Positions 27,659-37,117 of a DNA stretch of 64,000 nt are shown here, piece after piece. The stretch is from Paenibacillus periandrae (GTDB lineage: Bacteria > Bacillota > Bacilli > Paenibacillales > NBRC-103111): positions 62,001 to 126,000 of the forward strand of contig NZ_JAJNMU010000004.1 of NCBI RefSeq assembly GCF_022458865.1, read 5' to 3'. A program made the position numbers and the translations under genes. Position 1 is the stretch's first letter; every line of letters starts with the position of its first letter. The notes under the pieces are model-generated. The model searched no databases and was not told the origin of the DNA. It saw only the letters and a program-made list of their open reading frames with translations.

Positions 27659-30253
27659 TTAATGAGCAATTGGAAGAGTAACCTCAACCGTTGTACCTTC
27701 GTGTTCTTTGCTGAATACCTCTATCGAGCCTTGATGATTTTCAATAATTTTTTTACTGACCATGAAACCAAGTCCGGTGCCTTTTTCTTTGGTTGTGTAA
27801 AAAGGCTCCCCGAGTCTGGAGAGGATATGTTCGGGAATCCCAAATCCGTGATCGATGAAGCGAAGCAGCAGATTTTTGCGATCCTTGCTTTTCAATTGAA
27901 TCACAATCGTGCCGCCCTTGGGCATAGCTTCTATTGCATTTTTGATAAAGTTAATACAGACCTGCTTCAATTGATTTTCGTCACATAAAATGTAAGTCGT
28001 CTCCAGCTCAAACTCAGTATCAATTTGCACATTGTTCATGATGGCTTGAGTCCCCAGCAAGGTGGTCACTTGTCCGATGAGAATACGAATATCTTTACGC
28101 TCATACTGGACAGATTGCGGCTTGGCGAGAATTAACAGCTCACTCAAAATCATTTCGATCCGTTCAATTTCAGACGAGATAATATCAAAATAGATTTGCT
28201 TCTGAAGCGATCCCGATTGCATGAACTGCACAAAGCCTTTAATCGCAGTAATGGGATTTCGGATCTCATGAGCAATTCCCGCTGCCAATTGACCGGCTAT
28301 CGATAATTTTTTGGAATTGATCACGAGTTCTTCCGCTTGCTTTTGCGCAGTGATGTCTCTGAGGATAACAGCCCAGCCATGGATATGATCTTGTTCATCC
28401 CGCATACCGAAGCTTGACAGCATAACAGGAATAACCGTACCGTCCTTCCGGCGTCTGACTGTTTCATACCCGGTGAGTGGCTCATCCGATTTGAATACCT
28501 TCTGCCTCATATCCATCTGCGGCGACAGATCAGGGAGCATAATGGGCAGCTTCAGGATGGAGAGGCCAATAATTTCTGCGGCTGACCATCCAAAAACCTT
28601 TTCAAATGCATGATTGACCCTGGACACCTTTTCTTCAAGGTTTACGATTACAATCGGATCGACATTATGATCAATAAAAGATTCCAGCTGGTCCTTAGCA
28701 GCATTCAGCTCCTGAACGACTCTTTTTCTTTCACTGATATCGCGGTACATCCCCATGATCCCGACTATTAGGCCTTGTTCATCGCGCACTGGGGATAAGG
28801 TTCCACTTACTTCGATGAGATTTCCATCTTTACGCAGTCGGACCGTTTCAAAACCTATCACCGAATGGCCGGATTTCACTTGATTCAGATTCATTCTGAC
28901 CGAATCCTTAAGATGATCGGGTACTATTAGTAATACCAAGTCCGCACAAACAATTTCCTCCAAGCTCCACTGAAACATGCTTTCGAAGGCGGCATTCGCT
29001 TCAATAACCTGATCCTCAAGATCAATCACCCAAATCGCATCGGCATTATTTTGAATCAGCGATTCCAGTCTGTCCTTCGTCTTCCTCAGCTCATCCTCAG
29101 CTTGCTTGCGCTCAGAAATATCCCTTCCAACGCTAAATAATTTGGAGATTTTCCCTTTTCGATTTCTGATTAGCTTCAAGGTGGTCTCGATCCAAATATA
29201 ATGTCCATTTTTATGACGGGCTCTGCAGGTAAAGATATCGACCTCCGAGATGGGAAAAAGGCCGTTATAGATCAAAAATGCCCGATCCTCAGGATGCCAA
29301 TAATCGGTCGTAACCGTGCCGATCACTTCCTCTGGTTCATAACCCAATATGGTTTTGATTGCTGGAGACACATATCGGGTAATTCCATCCGGCGTACTGT
29401 ATGAAATGATTTCCTGAGCATTGTCTGAAATAATCTGGTACAGCTCCTGACTTTCCTTCAGCTGCAGCCACAATTCCTTTTGTTTGGTAATATTTTTGGC
29501 AATTCCATACACCCCCATCACCTGATGGTTTACGATGATAGGAATATGTGTGACATCAAAGCTGATACAATTCCCATTCTTATCTAATGCCTCAGTCTCA
29601 TAGCGTTGTGTAAGCCCCTTTGCCGCCAGTGCAAAATGGTATTCTACCTTCTTATTGTCTTTAGGATGCATAAACGTGCGATAATTCACCGCGTTGTGCT
29701 GAATCTGTTGATCCGTATATCCGATAAGTCTCTCCACCGAATGGTTGATTGAAGTGAACGTCCCCTCCAAATCCATTGAGAAGATCAGGTCAGGATGATG
29801 CTCGAATAACGATCTGTACCTTTGTTCACTGTATAATAATTGGTGTTCTTTCTCCCGCAGCCCTTCTTCAGCCAGCTTAAAGGTGGATATGTTAATAAGC
29901 TGTGATATAAAAAATAAAGGTTTGCCTCCCTCATCCCTGACTAAGGAGACGGTTAATTGAAGCCATGTAATAGAACCCTGCTTATGAAAAAATCGTTTTT
30001 CCATCTGGTACGATTCCCGCTTGCCTTCGATTAATTGACTCATAAGCTCATGATTAAGCACTACATCATCGGGATGTGCAATTTCTTGAAAAGCGATTCG
30101 GGTTAGCTCGTCTTCCGAATATCCTAACATGGAGCATGCGGAAGCATTCGCCTTTAGAACCGCTCCATTTGTTGCTACGAGAGCCATCCCAATCGGTGCA
30201 TGCTGAAATGCCTGAATGAATATTTCATCCGCAAAACGATAGTCGTTGATCAT
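27659..30253 (-). CDS. Cytoplasmic five-PAS sensor histidine kinase
   Basis: 864 residues, no membrane segment. Five PAS domains can be followed by their starts: IQAFQHAPIGMALV, YRSLFEHHPDLIFSMD, YQIISDNAQEIISYS, LESLIQNNADAIWVID and LESFIDHNVDPIVIVN, four of them with PAC segments ending in RDISERK-like motifs. HisKA follows with the phosphoacceptor in AGIAHEIRNPITAIKGF, then HATPase (NFIKNAIEAMP; FIDHGFGIP; GTGLGFMVSKKI). This layout is that of sporulation-type or energy-sensing orphan kinases (KinA/KinE-like). No response-regulator gene is adjacent, so a phosphorelay partner elsewhere is likely (inference). Confidence 0.9.
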   Translation of the reverse strand: MINDYRFADEIFIQAFQHAPIGMALVATNGAVLKANASACSMLGYSEDELTRIAFQEIAHPDDVVLNHELMSQLIEGKRESYQMEKRFFHKQGSITWLQLTVSLVRDEGGKPLFFISQLINISTFKLAEEGLREKEHQLLYSEQRYRSLFEHHPDLIFSMDLEGTFTSINHSVERLIGYTDQQIQHNAVNYRTFMHPKDNKKVEYHFALAAKGLTQRYETEALDKNGNCISFDVTHIPIIVNHQVMGVYGIAKNITKQKELWLQLKESQELYQIISDNAQEIISYSTPDGITRYVSPAIKTILGYEPEEVIGTVTTDYWHPEDRAFLIYNGLFPISEVDIFTCRARHKNGHYIWIETTLKLIRNRKGKISKLFSVGRDISERKQAEDELRKTKDRLESLIQNNADAIWVIDLEDQVIEANAAFESMFQWSLEEIVCADLVLLIVPDHLKDSVRMNLNQVKSGHSVIGFETVRLRKDGNLIEVSGTLSPVRDEQGLIVGIMGMYRDISERKRVVQELNAAKDQLESFIDHNVDPIVIVNLEEKVSRVNHAFEKVFGWSAAEIIGLSILKLPIMLPDLSPQMDMRQKVFKSDEPLTGYETVRRRKDGTVIPVMLSSFGMRDEQDHIHGWAVILRDITAQKQAEELVINSKKLSIAGQLAAGIAHEIRNPITAIKGFVQFMQSGSLQKQIYFDIISSEIERIEMILSELLILAKPQSVQYERKDIRILIGQVTTLLGTQAIMNNVQIDTEFELETTYILCDENQLKQVCINFIKNAIEAMPKGGTIVIQLKSKDRKNLLLRFIDHGFGIPEHILSRLGEPFYTTKEKGTGLGFMVSKKIIENHQGSIEVFSKEHEGTTVEVTLPIAH

Positions 30254-30393
30254 AAAGTCCCTCCCCGTGTCACAAATCGAAATAAGCTTTTAGATAGCTT
30301 TCTAGCAGGATTACCTGCTTTCCTGCATCGATAATATTTTTTTGTGGATTTGTGCTCGGGGGCAACATGCAGAAAATGTACAGACACAGGCAA

Positions 30394-30430
30394 CTACAAA
30401 AAAACCTTCATAAACGAAAGGCTTCTTTGT
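30394..30430 (-). terminator. Rho-independent terminator of the polyketide operon
   Basis: On the minus strand ACAAAGAAGCCTT pairs with GAAGGTTTTTTTGT around CGTTTAT, leading into a run of seven Ts. 55 bp beyond the MMPL stop at 30485. Confidence 0.75.
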
Positions 30431-30484
30431 ATCACTCAATATCCAAATTATGTAAATTAATCTTATCCATTCAATTAACACAGT

Positions 30485-32641
30485 CTATTTGAGCCATCTC
30501 GGTGACCACCAGTTCCAACTGCCAAGCAATTTCATTAAAGAAGGAACGACGAGCATTCTTATTACGGTGGCATCTATCAAAATAGCTGCTGCGATACCGA
30601 TCCCAAGCTGTTTAACCCCGACAACGTCGGCAAATGCAAATGGTCCTGTCACCACAATCATAATTGCGGCGGCCGAGGTTATGATTCTGCTCGTTGACGC
30701 CAGCCCGATGAGCACCGCACGATCATTGTCTTGTGTCTTGCGGTATTCTTCATAGATTCGCGATACCAAGAACATTCCATAATCCATACTGATACCAAAG
30801 GTCAGTCCAAATATAAATACGGGAATCATGATGGCGATACTGCTTGGTTCCATTCCCAGAATTCCCTCTTCAAAGATCCATACCAGAATGCCGAATGCGG
30901 CCCCCAGACTCAGGAGATTCATCACAATAGCTTTAAGCGGAATAAGCAGGGATCGAAAAGCAAACAATAATACCAAATAATTGGAAATTATAATGAACAA
31001 TAGCACGTAACCAAGATTGTGAAATATAGCATCAAACACTTCCTGCTGGTACTTGGCCTCTCCACCCAGCACATACGGTAATTTTGCAGATGCTCCGGTC
31101 TGCTCCCGTTGTCTGAGCCACTCCATTACTTGTTCCGAAGACGGGCTTCCCCTTAATGTTACATGAATCAGCATGTGGTTTTTATTCACAAATCGCTGCA
31201 GCACCGATCCATATGGGTTCTGTGGTAGCGGCTGCTGCTGTAACGATGCATCCAGCTTCGCAGGCTGAATGCTCAAGGTGGAAAAAACAGAATCAACACG
31301 TACAACACTTGGATCCTTTTCCAGAAATTGAACTAAGGCATAAGCCTCCATCCAATCTTGTTTGTTCAGTTTATCGAATTTCCCTTGCACGATCATAACA
31401 ATAGGAGAGGTCGAAGGAGTAATGAAATGGTCTTGATACACCTCTACAGCCTGACGGGAACTATAAACAGCAGGTAAAGATGAAGCGTCCGGTATGGCAA
31501 GCTTCATCCTGCTTACAGGCAGCAAACAGCCGATTAGCAGTAATGAAGCTAATACAAGCATACGCATCGGTTTATTCATTACAAACAGAGATATGGCATA
31601 CCAAACATTGTTTCTTCTAGCTGCTGATTTATCGGACTGCGGTTTGCTTTCCGCTAGAATGGCAGGCCATAAGAATGACAGCATCGCAGGCAATAAGGTA
31701 AAAGTCAGACATACCGAAACGACTATTACAGTCATCGCGCCTACAGCAACCGAAGTGAAAATAGGAAGTGGAATGAACAGGGTTCCCATTAAACCTAACA
31801 AAACACTAAAAGCCGAGAATAAGACAGCCCTTCCAGCTGTCTGCATGGCTGTAACCATCGCTGGCTCAGCTGCTTGTCTCTCCAATTCTTCTCGAAATCG
31901 GCTAACCAGAATTAAGGTGAAATCAATACTCAAAGCGAGTCCTACCATGGGGATGACATTAAGCACAAAATTGGAAAGCTCCAGCTGTGTACCTATCCCA
32001 TACATGATCCCCATAGTGCCGGCTACCCCAATCATGCCTATAACAACAGGGATCAGCGCAGAAACGATTCCTCGAAAAGCAAACCACAGGATGATGAACG
32101 CTGCCGGTATGCCGATCAGCTCCGCTTTGCGCAAATCATGTTCGCTTGCCCGGTTCACATCATCCTGAACGACAGATTTCCCTGTCATGGTCACCGTCAT
32201 ATCCTGCTGGTTCAGCAAACGGCTATGCAAGTTTGCCAGTACGGGCTTCAGCTGATAAGGCTTATAGGAAAAGGAAAGAAGCGCGTAAGCATAATTTCCT
32301 TCAAGCATTCCCTGCGTCTGGAGTGGTGATATCACTTCAGTTAAACCGTCAATTCCACGCAATTGATTTAAGGCTTGTTCGATATAATGCTGAAACCGCT
32401 CCAGCGATACGAATTCTTTTTTTTCAAAAACAAGCATGATGGGGTTATCAGGTATATGAAAATCAGCGGACAATAGCTGCTGAACCTGGACATAGGCTCC
32501 ACTCGGGAGCAAACCGTGATCCTTGAGGACCGTAGGCAGCTTGCTTGCGTAACTACCAAAAAATAGCAGAAACAAAGCCCAGAACGATATAACAACCTTG
32601 GGATAGCGGTAAGAGAGCAGTGCAAGCCTGTGAACTCCCAT
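30485..32641 (-). CDS. MMPL-family RND transporter
   Basis: 718 residues with the two-fold RND layout: membrane segment near 15-32, a soluble loop of ~140 residues, a bundle of about five segments, a second soluble loop, and a second bundle. The proton-relay-like motifs SIDFTLILVSRFREE and SMDYGMFLVSRIYEE are at equivalent places in each half. MMPL proteins export lipids. It starts 2 bp after the flavoprotein stop, so it is the last gene of the type III polyketide operon and probably moves the alkylated product to or across the membrane. Confidence 0.9.
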   Translation of the reverse strand: MGVHRLALLSYRYPKVVISFWALFLLFFGSYASKLPTVLKDHGLLPSGAYVQVQQLLSADFHIPDNPIMLVFEKKEFVSLERFQHYIEQALNQLRGIDGLTEVISPLQTQGMLEGNYAYALLSFSYKPYQLKPVLANLHSRLLNQQDMTVTMTGKSVVQDDVNRASEHDLRKAELIGIPAAFIILWFAFRGIVSALIPVVIGMIGVAGTMGIMYGIGTQLELSNFVLNVIPMVGLALSIDFTLILVSRFREELERQAAEPAMVTAMQTAGRAVLFSAFSVLLGLMGTLFIPLPIFTSVAVGAMTVIVVSVCLTFTLLPAMLSFLWPAILAESKPQSDKSAARRNNVWYAISLFVMNKPMRMLVLASLLLIGCLLPVSRMKLAIPDASSLPAVYSSRQAVEVYQDHFITPSTSPIVMIVQGKFDKLNKQDWMEAYALVQFLEKDPSVVRVDSVFSTLSIQPAKLDASLQQQPLPQNPYGSVLQRFVNKNHMLIHVTLRGSPSSEQVMEWLRQREQTGASAKLPYVLGGEAKYQQEVFDAIFHNLGYVLLFIIISNYLVLLFAFRSLLIPLKAIVMNLLSLGAAFGILVWIFEEGILGMEPSSIAIMIPVFIFGLTFGISMDYGMFLVSRIYEEYRKTQDNDRAVLIGLASTSRIITSAAAIMIVVTGPFAFADVVGVKQLGIGIAAAILIDATVIRMLVVPSLMKLLGSWNWWSPRWLK

Positions 32642-32643
32642 GC

Positions 32644-33786
32644 TTACTCAGTTCCTTGTAATCGGGTTGCCCGAACCAATTCAATAGCCAGTCCTGGTGC
32701 CAGATTCGCTAATCCAGGCAATAGTCGGGGCACCATCGGTAAGCCAAACAACCATTGCAGGAAGCGCCCCCATCTCATAGGACGCTTGAATTCCCGATGT
32801 ATAGACTGCGTATATTCATGACGCCAGCTTCCAAGTGTTAGGTCCCCACGTAAATAGCGGTCGGCTAGTACGCCACACAATCGCGCCGAACGCAAAGCTA
32901 TCGACATGCCGTCTCCACATAATGGCGGTATCATGAGCGCAGCATCCCCCACATGTGGAATTACATCCCATGCCAAGGGTCTGCGCTTTAAATCAATCGG
33001 GGAGACGGCCGACTGCGTACCTGGCACCGGAGTCGCTTGAGCCAGTTTTCGATATAGCTTTGGGCTTCTGCGGGCCGCAGCTTCTATCATGCCAAGAATC
33101 GTTTTTTCTGTTTTTCCAAAAGCGCTCTGTGTCAAAAGCGCCGCAACATTCACAAGTCCATCTTCAATAGGCGCAATACCCAGATAACCACCAGGGAATA
33201 CATACAATTCAACAACAGGCTCCATCTCTATTCCAGAGTAATGGGATTTCACCCCGATGTGCATAGACTGAACGGAACTCTTAGGAGCAGAGCCCGGAAG
33301 TCCAGAACGACGATGAGCCCCCCAAGCAGCGATTACCGTACGTGCCTGAATCTGTTTGTTCAGCCCATCCCGCTTCGTCTCAATCGTATATCCATCCTCA
33401 TTGGGATACACGGATGTGACCGTTGTTGCCATCTGAAGCTGTGCACCGGACCCTAGAGCCTCGTTATGGAATGTGGAATCCAGTAAATAACGACTCACTC
33501 CGAAAGCATGTCCAGGCAAAGGAATCTCCAAGGCAGCGCCGTGACTAAAGATCAGCCTTATCCGGGTAATCATGCTTGGTTGCAGCGACTCCACAGCCTT
33601 CATTAAACCTAATGCTTTCAGTGTGTGTTGGGATTCCGGTGAAAGGAATTCTCCGCAAACCTTGTGCCGGGGAAACAACTGACGATCGATCAGAACGGTA
33701 TCCCAGCCCTGATCCGCGAGCTTTTTGGCCAGACTGCTGCCTGCAACTCCAGCACCAAGAATGGCTGCATCGTAAGTACGATTCAT
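32644..33786 (-). CDS. FAD-dependent oxidoreductase (geranylgeranyl-reductase/monooxygenase type)
   Basis: 380 residues. Dinucleotide-binding motif AAILGAGVAGSSLAKKLA at the N-terminus with the acidic/basic end VLIDRQ. The second FAD motif is GDAALMIPPLCGDGMSIAL, typical of the group that includes hydroxylases and geranylgeranyl reductases. It overlaps the methyltransferase by 4 bp and is followed directly by the MMPL gene. In this operon it may hydroxylate or oxidise the polyketide ring, as flavoproteins do in the srs phenolic-lipid pathway of Streptomyces (analogy, not shown). Confidence 0.88.
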   Translation of the reverse strand: MNRTYDAAILGAGVAGSSLAKKLADQGWDTVLIDRQLFPRHKVCGEFLSPESQHTLKALGLMKAVESLQPSMITRIRLIFSHGAALEIPLPGHAFGVSRYLLDSTFHNEALGSGAQLQMATTVTSVYPNEDGYTIETKRDGLNKQIQARTVIAAWGAHRRSGLPGSAPKSSVQSMHIGVKSHYSGIEMEPVVELYVFPGGYLGIAPIEDGLVNVAALLTQSAFGKTEKTILGMIEAAARRSPKLYRKLAQATPVPGTQSAVSPIDLKRRPLAWDVIPHVGDAALMIPPLCGDGMSIALRSARLCGVLADRYLRGDLTLGSWRHEYTQSIHREFKRPMRWGRFLQWLFGLPMVPRLLPGLANLAPGLAIELVRATRLQGTE

Positions 33787-34529
33787 CCCTGCTCAACTCC
33801 GTTATTGGAATTAGATCTGGTCTTGTTTAACACGACAACATACCGGAATAACGGTCTCCATGCATAAAACATCCTTGGGGTATCCAACGTTTTCCTCAGA
33901 TGCTGCCAATCCGCCGATCGAAAGCCTTTGGCTACGGACAATGGACCGTCGTGTAAAATATAACGATTATTGGAAATCATTCGCGTGACAAGCCACACCG
34001 CTGCCCAAGCAATCCAATGCCGATGAATATCATTGATCACAACACCTAATCGTGAAGCCTTCAGCATCTTGTCTACGACTGAGGGAAGCTCGTCCGCTGC
34101 AAAATGATGTACAAATTGCGTTCCCGTAATGATATCTGCACAGGCTTCCGGCAGTGAAAACAAATCAGCTTTCCTCACCTGCACACGCCGCTCATTCTGA
34201 AAGTACAGCCTTGCCTCTTCACAGGCTTCTTCCGTAATATCGATCAATACAAGCTGGAGCTCGATGCGATTCCTGTCCGCCCAGCTCAGGAGATGCGCAT
34301 TCACATCCCCCAACCCGCACCCAATATCCAGAATAGTTAACTTTCCCGGCTTGCCGGCATCCAGCCACAAACGTTTGACTCCATAAAGTGTTGGCGCAGA
34401 GGCACCGAAAATCCGATTCAGCAGCCGAAGGTGATGCAAGGCTTCCCGCAGCGCAGCTCCCCCTATAGTAAGGTCGTCCATTAATTCGGGCTCTTCGGCC
34501 CTTCGCTGTATGCTTCTAAACACGGACAT
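33783..34529 (-). CDS. SAM-dependent class I methyltransferase
   Basis: 248 residues. SAM-binding motif I is LTILDIGCGLGDVNAHLL and the acidic strand 2 is LVLIDITEEA. It overlaps the polyketide synthase gene by 14 bp and the flavoprotein gene by 4 bp, indicating translational coupling. B. subtilis pairs its type III synthase BpsA with a different, membrane-type methyltransferase (BpsB); a Rossmann-type enzyme here points to another product. Likely O-methylates the polyketide (inference). Confidence 0.88.
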   Translation of the reverse strand: MSVFRSIQRRAEEPELMDDLTIGGAALREALHHLRLLNRIFGASAPTLYGVKRLWLDAGKPGKLTILDIGCGLGDVNAHLLSWADRNRIELQLVLIDITEEACEEARLYFQNERRVQVRKADLFSLPEACADIITGTQFVHHFAADELPSVVDKMLKASRLGVVINDIHRHWIAWAAVWLVTRMISNNRYILHDGPLSVAKGFRSADWQHLRKTLDTPRMFYAWRPLFRYVVVLNKTRSNSNNGVEQG

Positions 34530-35667
34530 GGCCTATAAGCTGTTCTCGACTAATGACTACTGGTAGATACGTTATCGGGATCAATTCTGCGGTCAGACCT
34601 GGGCCGAATGCCAAGGCAATCCCATTAGCTGGTCCTGAGCCCTTGCTTTTCAACTCCTGTTTCATCTCGTTCAGGACAAATAACAGGGTTGCTGAGGATA
34701 CATTGCCATAATCACGAAGTACGGTTCGGCTGGGACGGGTCTCCTCATCTGTAAGCTTGAATAGGCTTTGTATGGAATCAACAATCCCTCGACCTCCGGG
34801 ATGTATGGCCCATAGCTCTGGATTCGGCTTACCGTCTAACAAATGTTCAACCTCGGCAGGTACCAAGCTTGCGATCAGCTTAGGAATATTTGGAGACAGA
34901 TAAAGATCAAATCCATAGTTGCCAACTTCCCATACCATCTCATCGGCACAATCCGGCAGCAGAACGGAACGCCCATTGTCGAGCTGAAACACATCCTTAT
35001 GGTCAGGTCCAGGTGCCCCTATGATGCAAGCCGATGCCCCGTCACCAAAAAAAGAAGCTGCAAATAAGGCTTCACGCTGACTCGAAGGCTGAATATGCAG
35101 TGTGCATAGCTCAACGCATACAATTAACACCTTGGCAGACGGATTACCCAAGAGCACTTGCCGTGACAAAGAAATAGCCTTCAATCCGGCAGCGCAGCCC
35201 AAAAAGTTAAGCGGTGTCCGATTGACATCCGCGGCTAGTCCCAATTGGTTAGCCAGGACCGTATCCAAGCCGGGCAGAAACTGCCCTGTGCAGCTGACCG
35301 TGAACAGATGGGTAATATCCGAGGTCTTGATGTTCCCATCCAGTAAAGCTTTATGAGCAGCATCCACACTTAAGGGAACCGACTCCCTTTTGTAGGTTTG
35401 CATCCTGTCCCTGGTTGAAGGGGCATCCTGTGTCGTGCTTCTTGGAAAATAACGGCAGCTATCAGCGGATTCGAGCAGATTCTGTTCGCAGGTGTAGCGT
35501 GTTTCTACCCCACACTGCTTAAATATTCGTTTGGCCCAACGTGCGGAATCGGGACTGTCTCTTAACGCTTCTGCTAATCGATGTGCGGTATCCGCCTGAT
35601 CGATCCGAAATTCCGGTACAGCCGTACCTATGCCCAGGATCGCAATGATTGGATCTGCGTGTTCCAT
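34516..35667 (-). CDS. Type III polyketide synthase (chalcone/stilbene synthase family)
   Basis: 383 residues, the usual family length. The catalytic triad is complete: Cys158 in NFLGCAAGLK, His289 in AIHPGGRGIV and Asn322 in DYGNVSSATLLF. The C-terminal GFGPG-type loop appears as AFGPGLTAE. Bacterial members extend fatty acyl-CoA with malonyl-CoA to alkylpyrones or alkylresorcinols. First gene of a four-gene operon with modifying enzymes and an exporter. The start at 35667 has no strong Shine-Dalgarno; GGGGATGG lies upstream. A LacI-type operator match lies 160 bp upstream. Confidence 0.94.
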   Translation of the reverse strand: MEHADPIIAILGIGTAVPEFRIDQADTAHRLAEALRDSPDSARWAKRIFKQCGVETRYTCEQNLLESADSCRYFPRSTTQDAPSTRDRMQTYKRESVPLSVDAAHKALLDGNIKTSDITHLFTVSCTGQFLPGLDTVLANQLGLAADVNRTPLNFLGCAAGLKAISLSRQVLLGNPSAKVLIVCVELCTLHIQPSSQREALFAASFFGDGASACIIGAPGPDHKDVFQLDNGRSVLLPDCADEMVWEVGNYGFDLYLSPNIPKLIASLVPAEVEHLLDGKPNPELWAIHPGGRGIVDSIQSLFKLTDEETRPSRTVLRDYGNVSSATLLFVLNEMKQELKSKGSGPANGIALAFGPGLTAELIPITYLPVVISREQLIGHVRV

Positions 35668-35826
35668 ATGTTACATCCATCCCCTCGCGCAATCTTCAAA
35701 CATGTATTTTCGTGTTGGACATGTATCTGACTTTAACCACATGTATATGCCAATCGGGCTTGTAATATGACATGCAGCTCCCCCACCGATGGAGGTATCC
35801 AGATGACAGGTCCTCTCTTTTATACA

Positions 35827-35844
35827 ATCGTTTCCGGTAACGTT
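35827..35844. promoter_or_regulatory. LacI-type operator O2 (16/18 match)
   Basis: ATCGTTTCCGGTAACGTT differs from the perfect palindrome at 35994 by two bases. It lies in the 362-bp gap between the polyketide synthase and lacI genes, 167 bp centre to centre from O1, close to 16 turns of B-DNA. On the minus strand it follows a weak promoter-like TTGAAC...ATACAA. The rest of the gap up to the synthase start holds no gene. Confidence 0.6.
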
Positions 35845-35960
35845 TGTATTTGTACAACGACATTATTGTTCAAAAATATATGTAATTTTAAAATTATTAT
35901 TAAGATTTGAGCGAAAAAACGACTCGTTTCTTGAGATTATGTAAATTTGGGCAAAACGGA

Positions 35961-35989
35961 TTGAAAGTGGAAACATCGTAATGTAACAT
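35961..35989 (+). promoter_or_regulatory. Sigma-A promoter of the lacI-transporter operon
   Basis: TTGAAA, a 17-bp spacer, TAACAT. The expected transcription start falls at the first bases of operator O1. Confidence 0.65.
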
Positions 35990-35993
35990 AGGG

Positions 35994-36011
35994 AACGTTT
36001 CCGGAAACGTT
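35994..36011. promoter_or_regulatory. LacI-type operator O1 (perfect 18-bp palindrome)
   Basis: AACGTTTCCGGAAACGTT is its own reverse complement. Even-length palindromes with a central CG are the hallmark of LacI-family operators. It sits immediately downstream of the -10 and 18 bp before the lacI start, so the repressor should block its own operon. Confidence 0.8.
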
Positions 36012-36029
36012 TGTGAATGAGGTGTGCAT

Positions 36030-37046
36030 ATGGCAAATATTAAAGACGTGGCTAAGCATTTAGGAATTTCAGTATCTACAGTTTCAAGGGCAATGAATAA
36101 TCATCCCGATGTGCGCGAAGAAACAAAGCTGCAAGTGATGGAGGCGATCCGAGCTCTAAATTACAGGCCCAATGCGATAGCGAGAGGACTAATTAACAAA
36201 AAAACGTATACGATCGGTTTAATGATCCCGGAAATATCGGATCCGTTTTTTGCCGGTCTAGCCAATGCAGTTGAGGATACTTTATCCAAAAAAGGGTACC
36301 AGGTTGTGTACGGGAATACGAACCGTGATCCTGAGAAGGAAAAGCAATTTCTTTCTAATGCCATTGAGCGGCAGTTTGACGGGCTTATTATTACTCCCGA
36401 TTTCTTGGACGATTCATTCAAGGAACTCATTTCCGGTCTGGATATGCCTGTCGTATTTTTACGGAGAAGAACGCCTCCGGGACTATCGGCACCTTATGTT
36501 GATGTTGATCATTATGAGGCAGCAACAGAGGCGGTCAATTATTTAATCGGGATGGGCCACAGGCAGATTGGATTTATCGGAATGCCGGAAAGCTCATTTA
36601 CCGGAATTCAAAGATTGCTTGGCTATAAAGATACCATGTGGAAGCACGGCCTTCTCTCTGATGACAGCAGCATCATGATGAGTGGTGGAAGAAACATAGA
36701 CAGCGGCCGTAAGGCCATGAGCAAGCTGTATGAGAAAAATCCGAACATAACTGCTGTATTCGCCGGGAACGATTTGCTTGGTATCGGGGCTCTCGAATGG
36801 CTGGCTCAGCACAAAATTGCGGTACCGGATCAGATTTCCGTCATAGGCTTCGATAATTTGGAATACACGGAGCTGCACTGGATCCAATTAACTACAATGG
36901 AGCAGCCCCGTACGGAAATGGGTACCAAAGCGGCCGAGCTGCTGCTGCAAATGGTTGCTGATAAAGAAATGACGCCTAAATCCGAGTTGATCAAGGCCAA
37001 ATTGATCGTAAGGCAAACCTGCAAGGCACTGCAAATAACACAATAA
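36030..37046 (+). CDS. LacI-family transcriptional repressor
   Basis: 338 residues from the ATG at 36030; an in-frame GTG at 36024 sits in the GAGGTG ribosome binding site. The N-terminal helix-turn-helix and hinge are canonical (IKDVAKHLGISVSTVSRAMN). The periplasmic-binding-protein-like effector domain follows (YTIGLMIPEISDPFFAGLAN). First gene of the operon with the importer downstream (72 bp). Binds O1 and probably O2; the effector is probably the imported sugar or sugar phosphate. Confidence 0.93.
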   Translation: MANIKDVAKHLGISVSTVSRAMNNHPDVREETKLQVMEAIRALNYRPNAIARGLINKKTYTIGLMIPEISDPFFAGLANAVEDTLSKKGYQVVYGNTNRDPEKEKQFLSNAIERQFDGLIITPDFLDDSFKELISGLDMPVVFLRRRTPPGLSAPYVDVDHYEAATEAVNYLIGMGHRQIGFIGMPESSFTGIQRLLGYKDTMWKHGLLSDDSSIMMSGGRNIDSGRKAMSKLYEKNPNITAVFAGNDLLGIGALEWLAQHKIAVPDQISVIGFDNLEYTELHWIQLTTMEQPRTEMGTKAAELLLQMVADKEMTPKSELIKAKLIVRQTCKALQITQ

Positions 37047-37117
37047 ATTTGAAATCAAGCTATATCCCGCTTCTTTAACCCCATGCCCATTGGGCAACAA
37101 AACAAGGAGGAACAAAC

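Noticed and set aside
37083-37095. TGCCCATTGGGCA palindrome before the AfuA-type gene
   Set aside because: Very short stem without a U tract or second copy; not enough for an operator or attenuator call.
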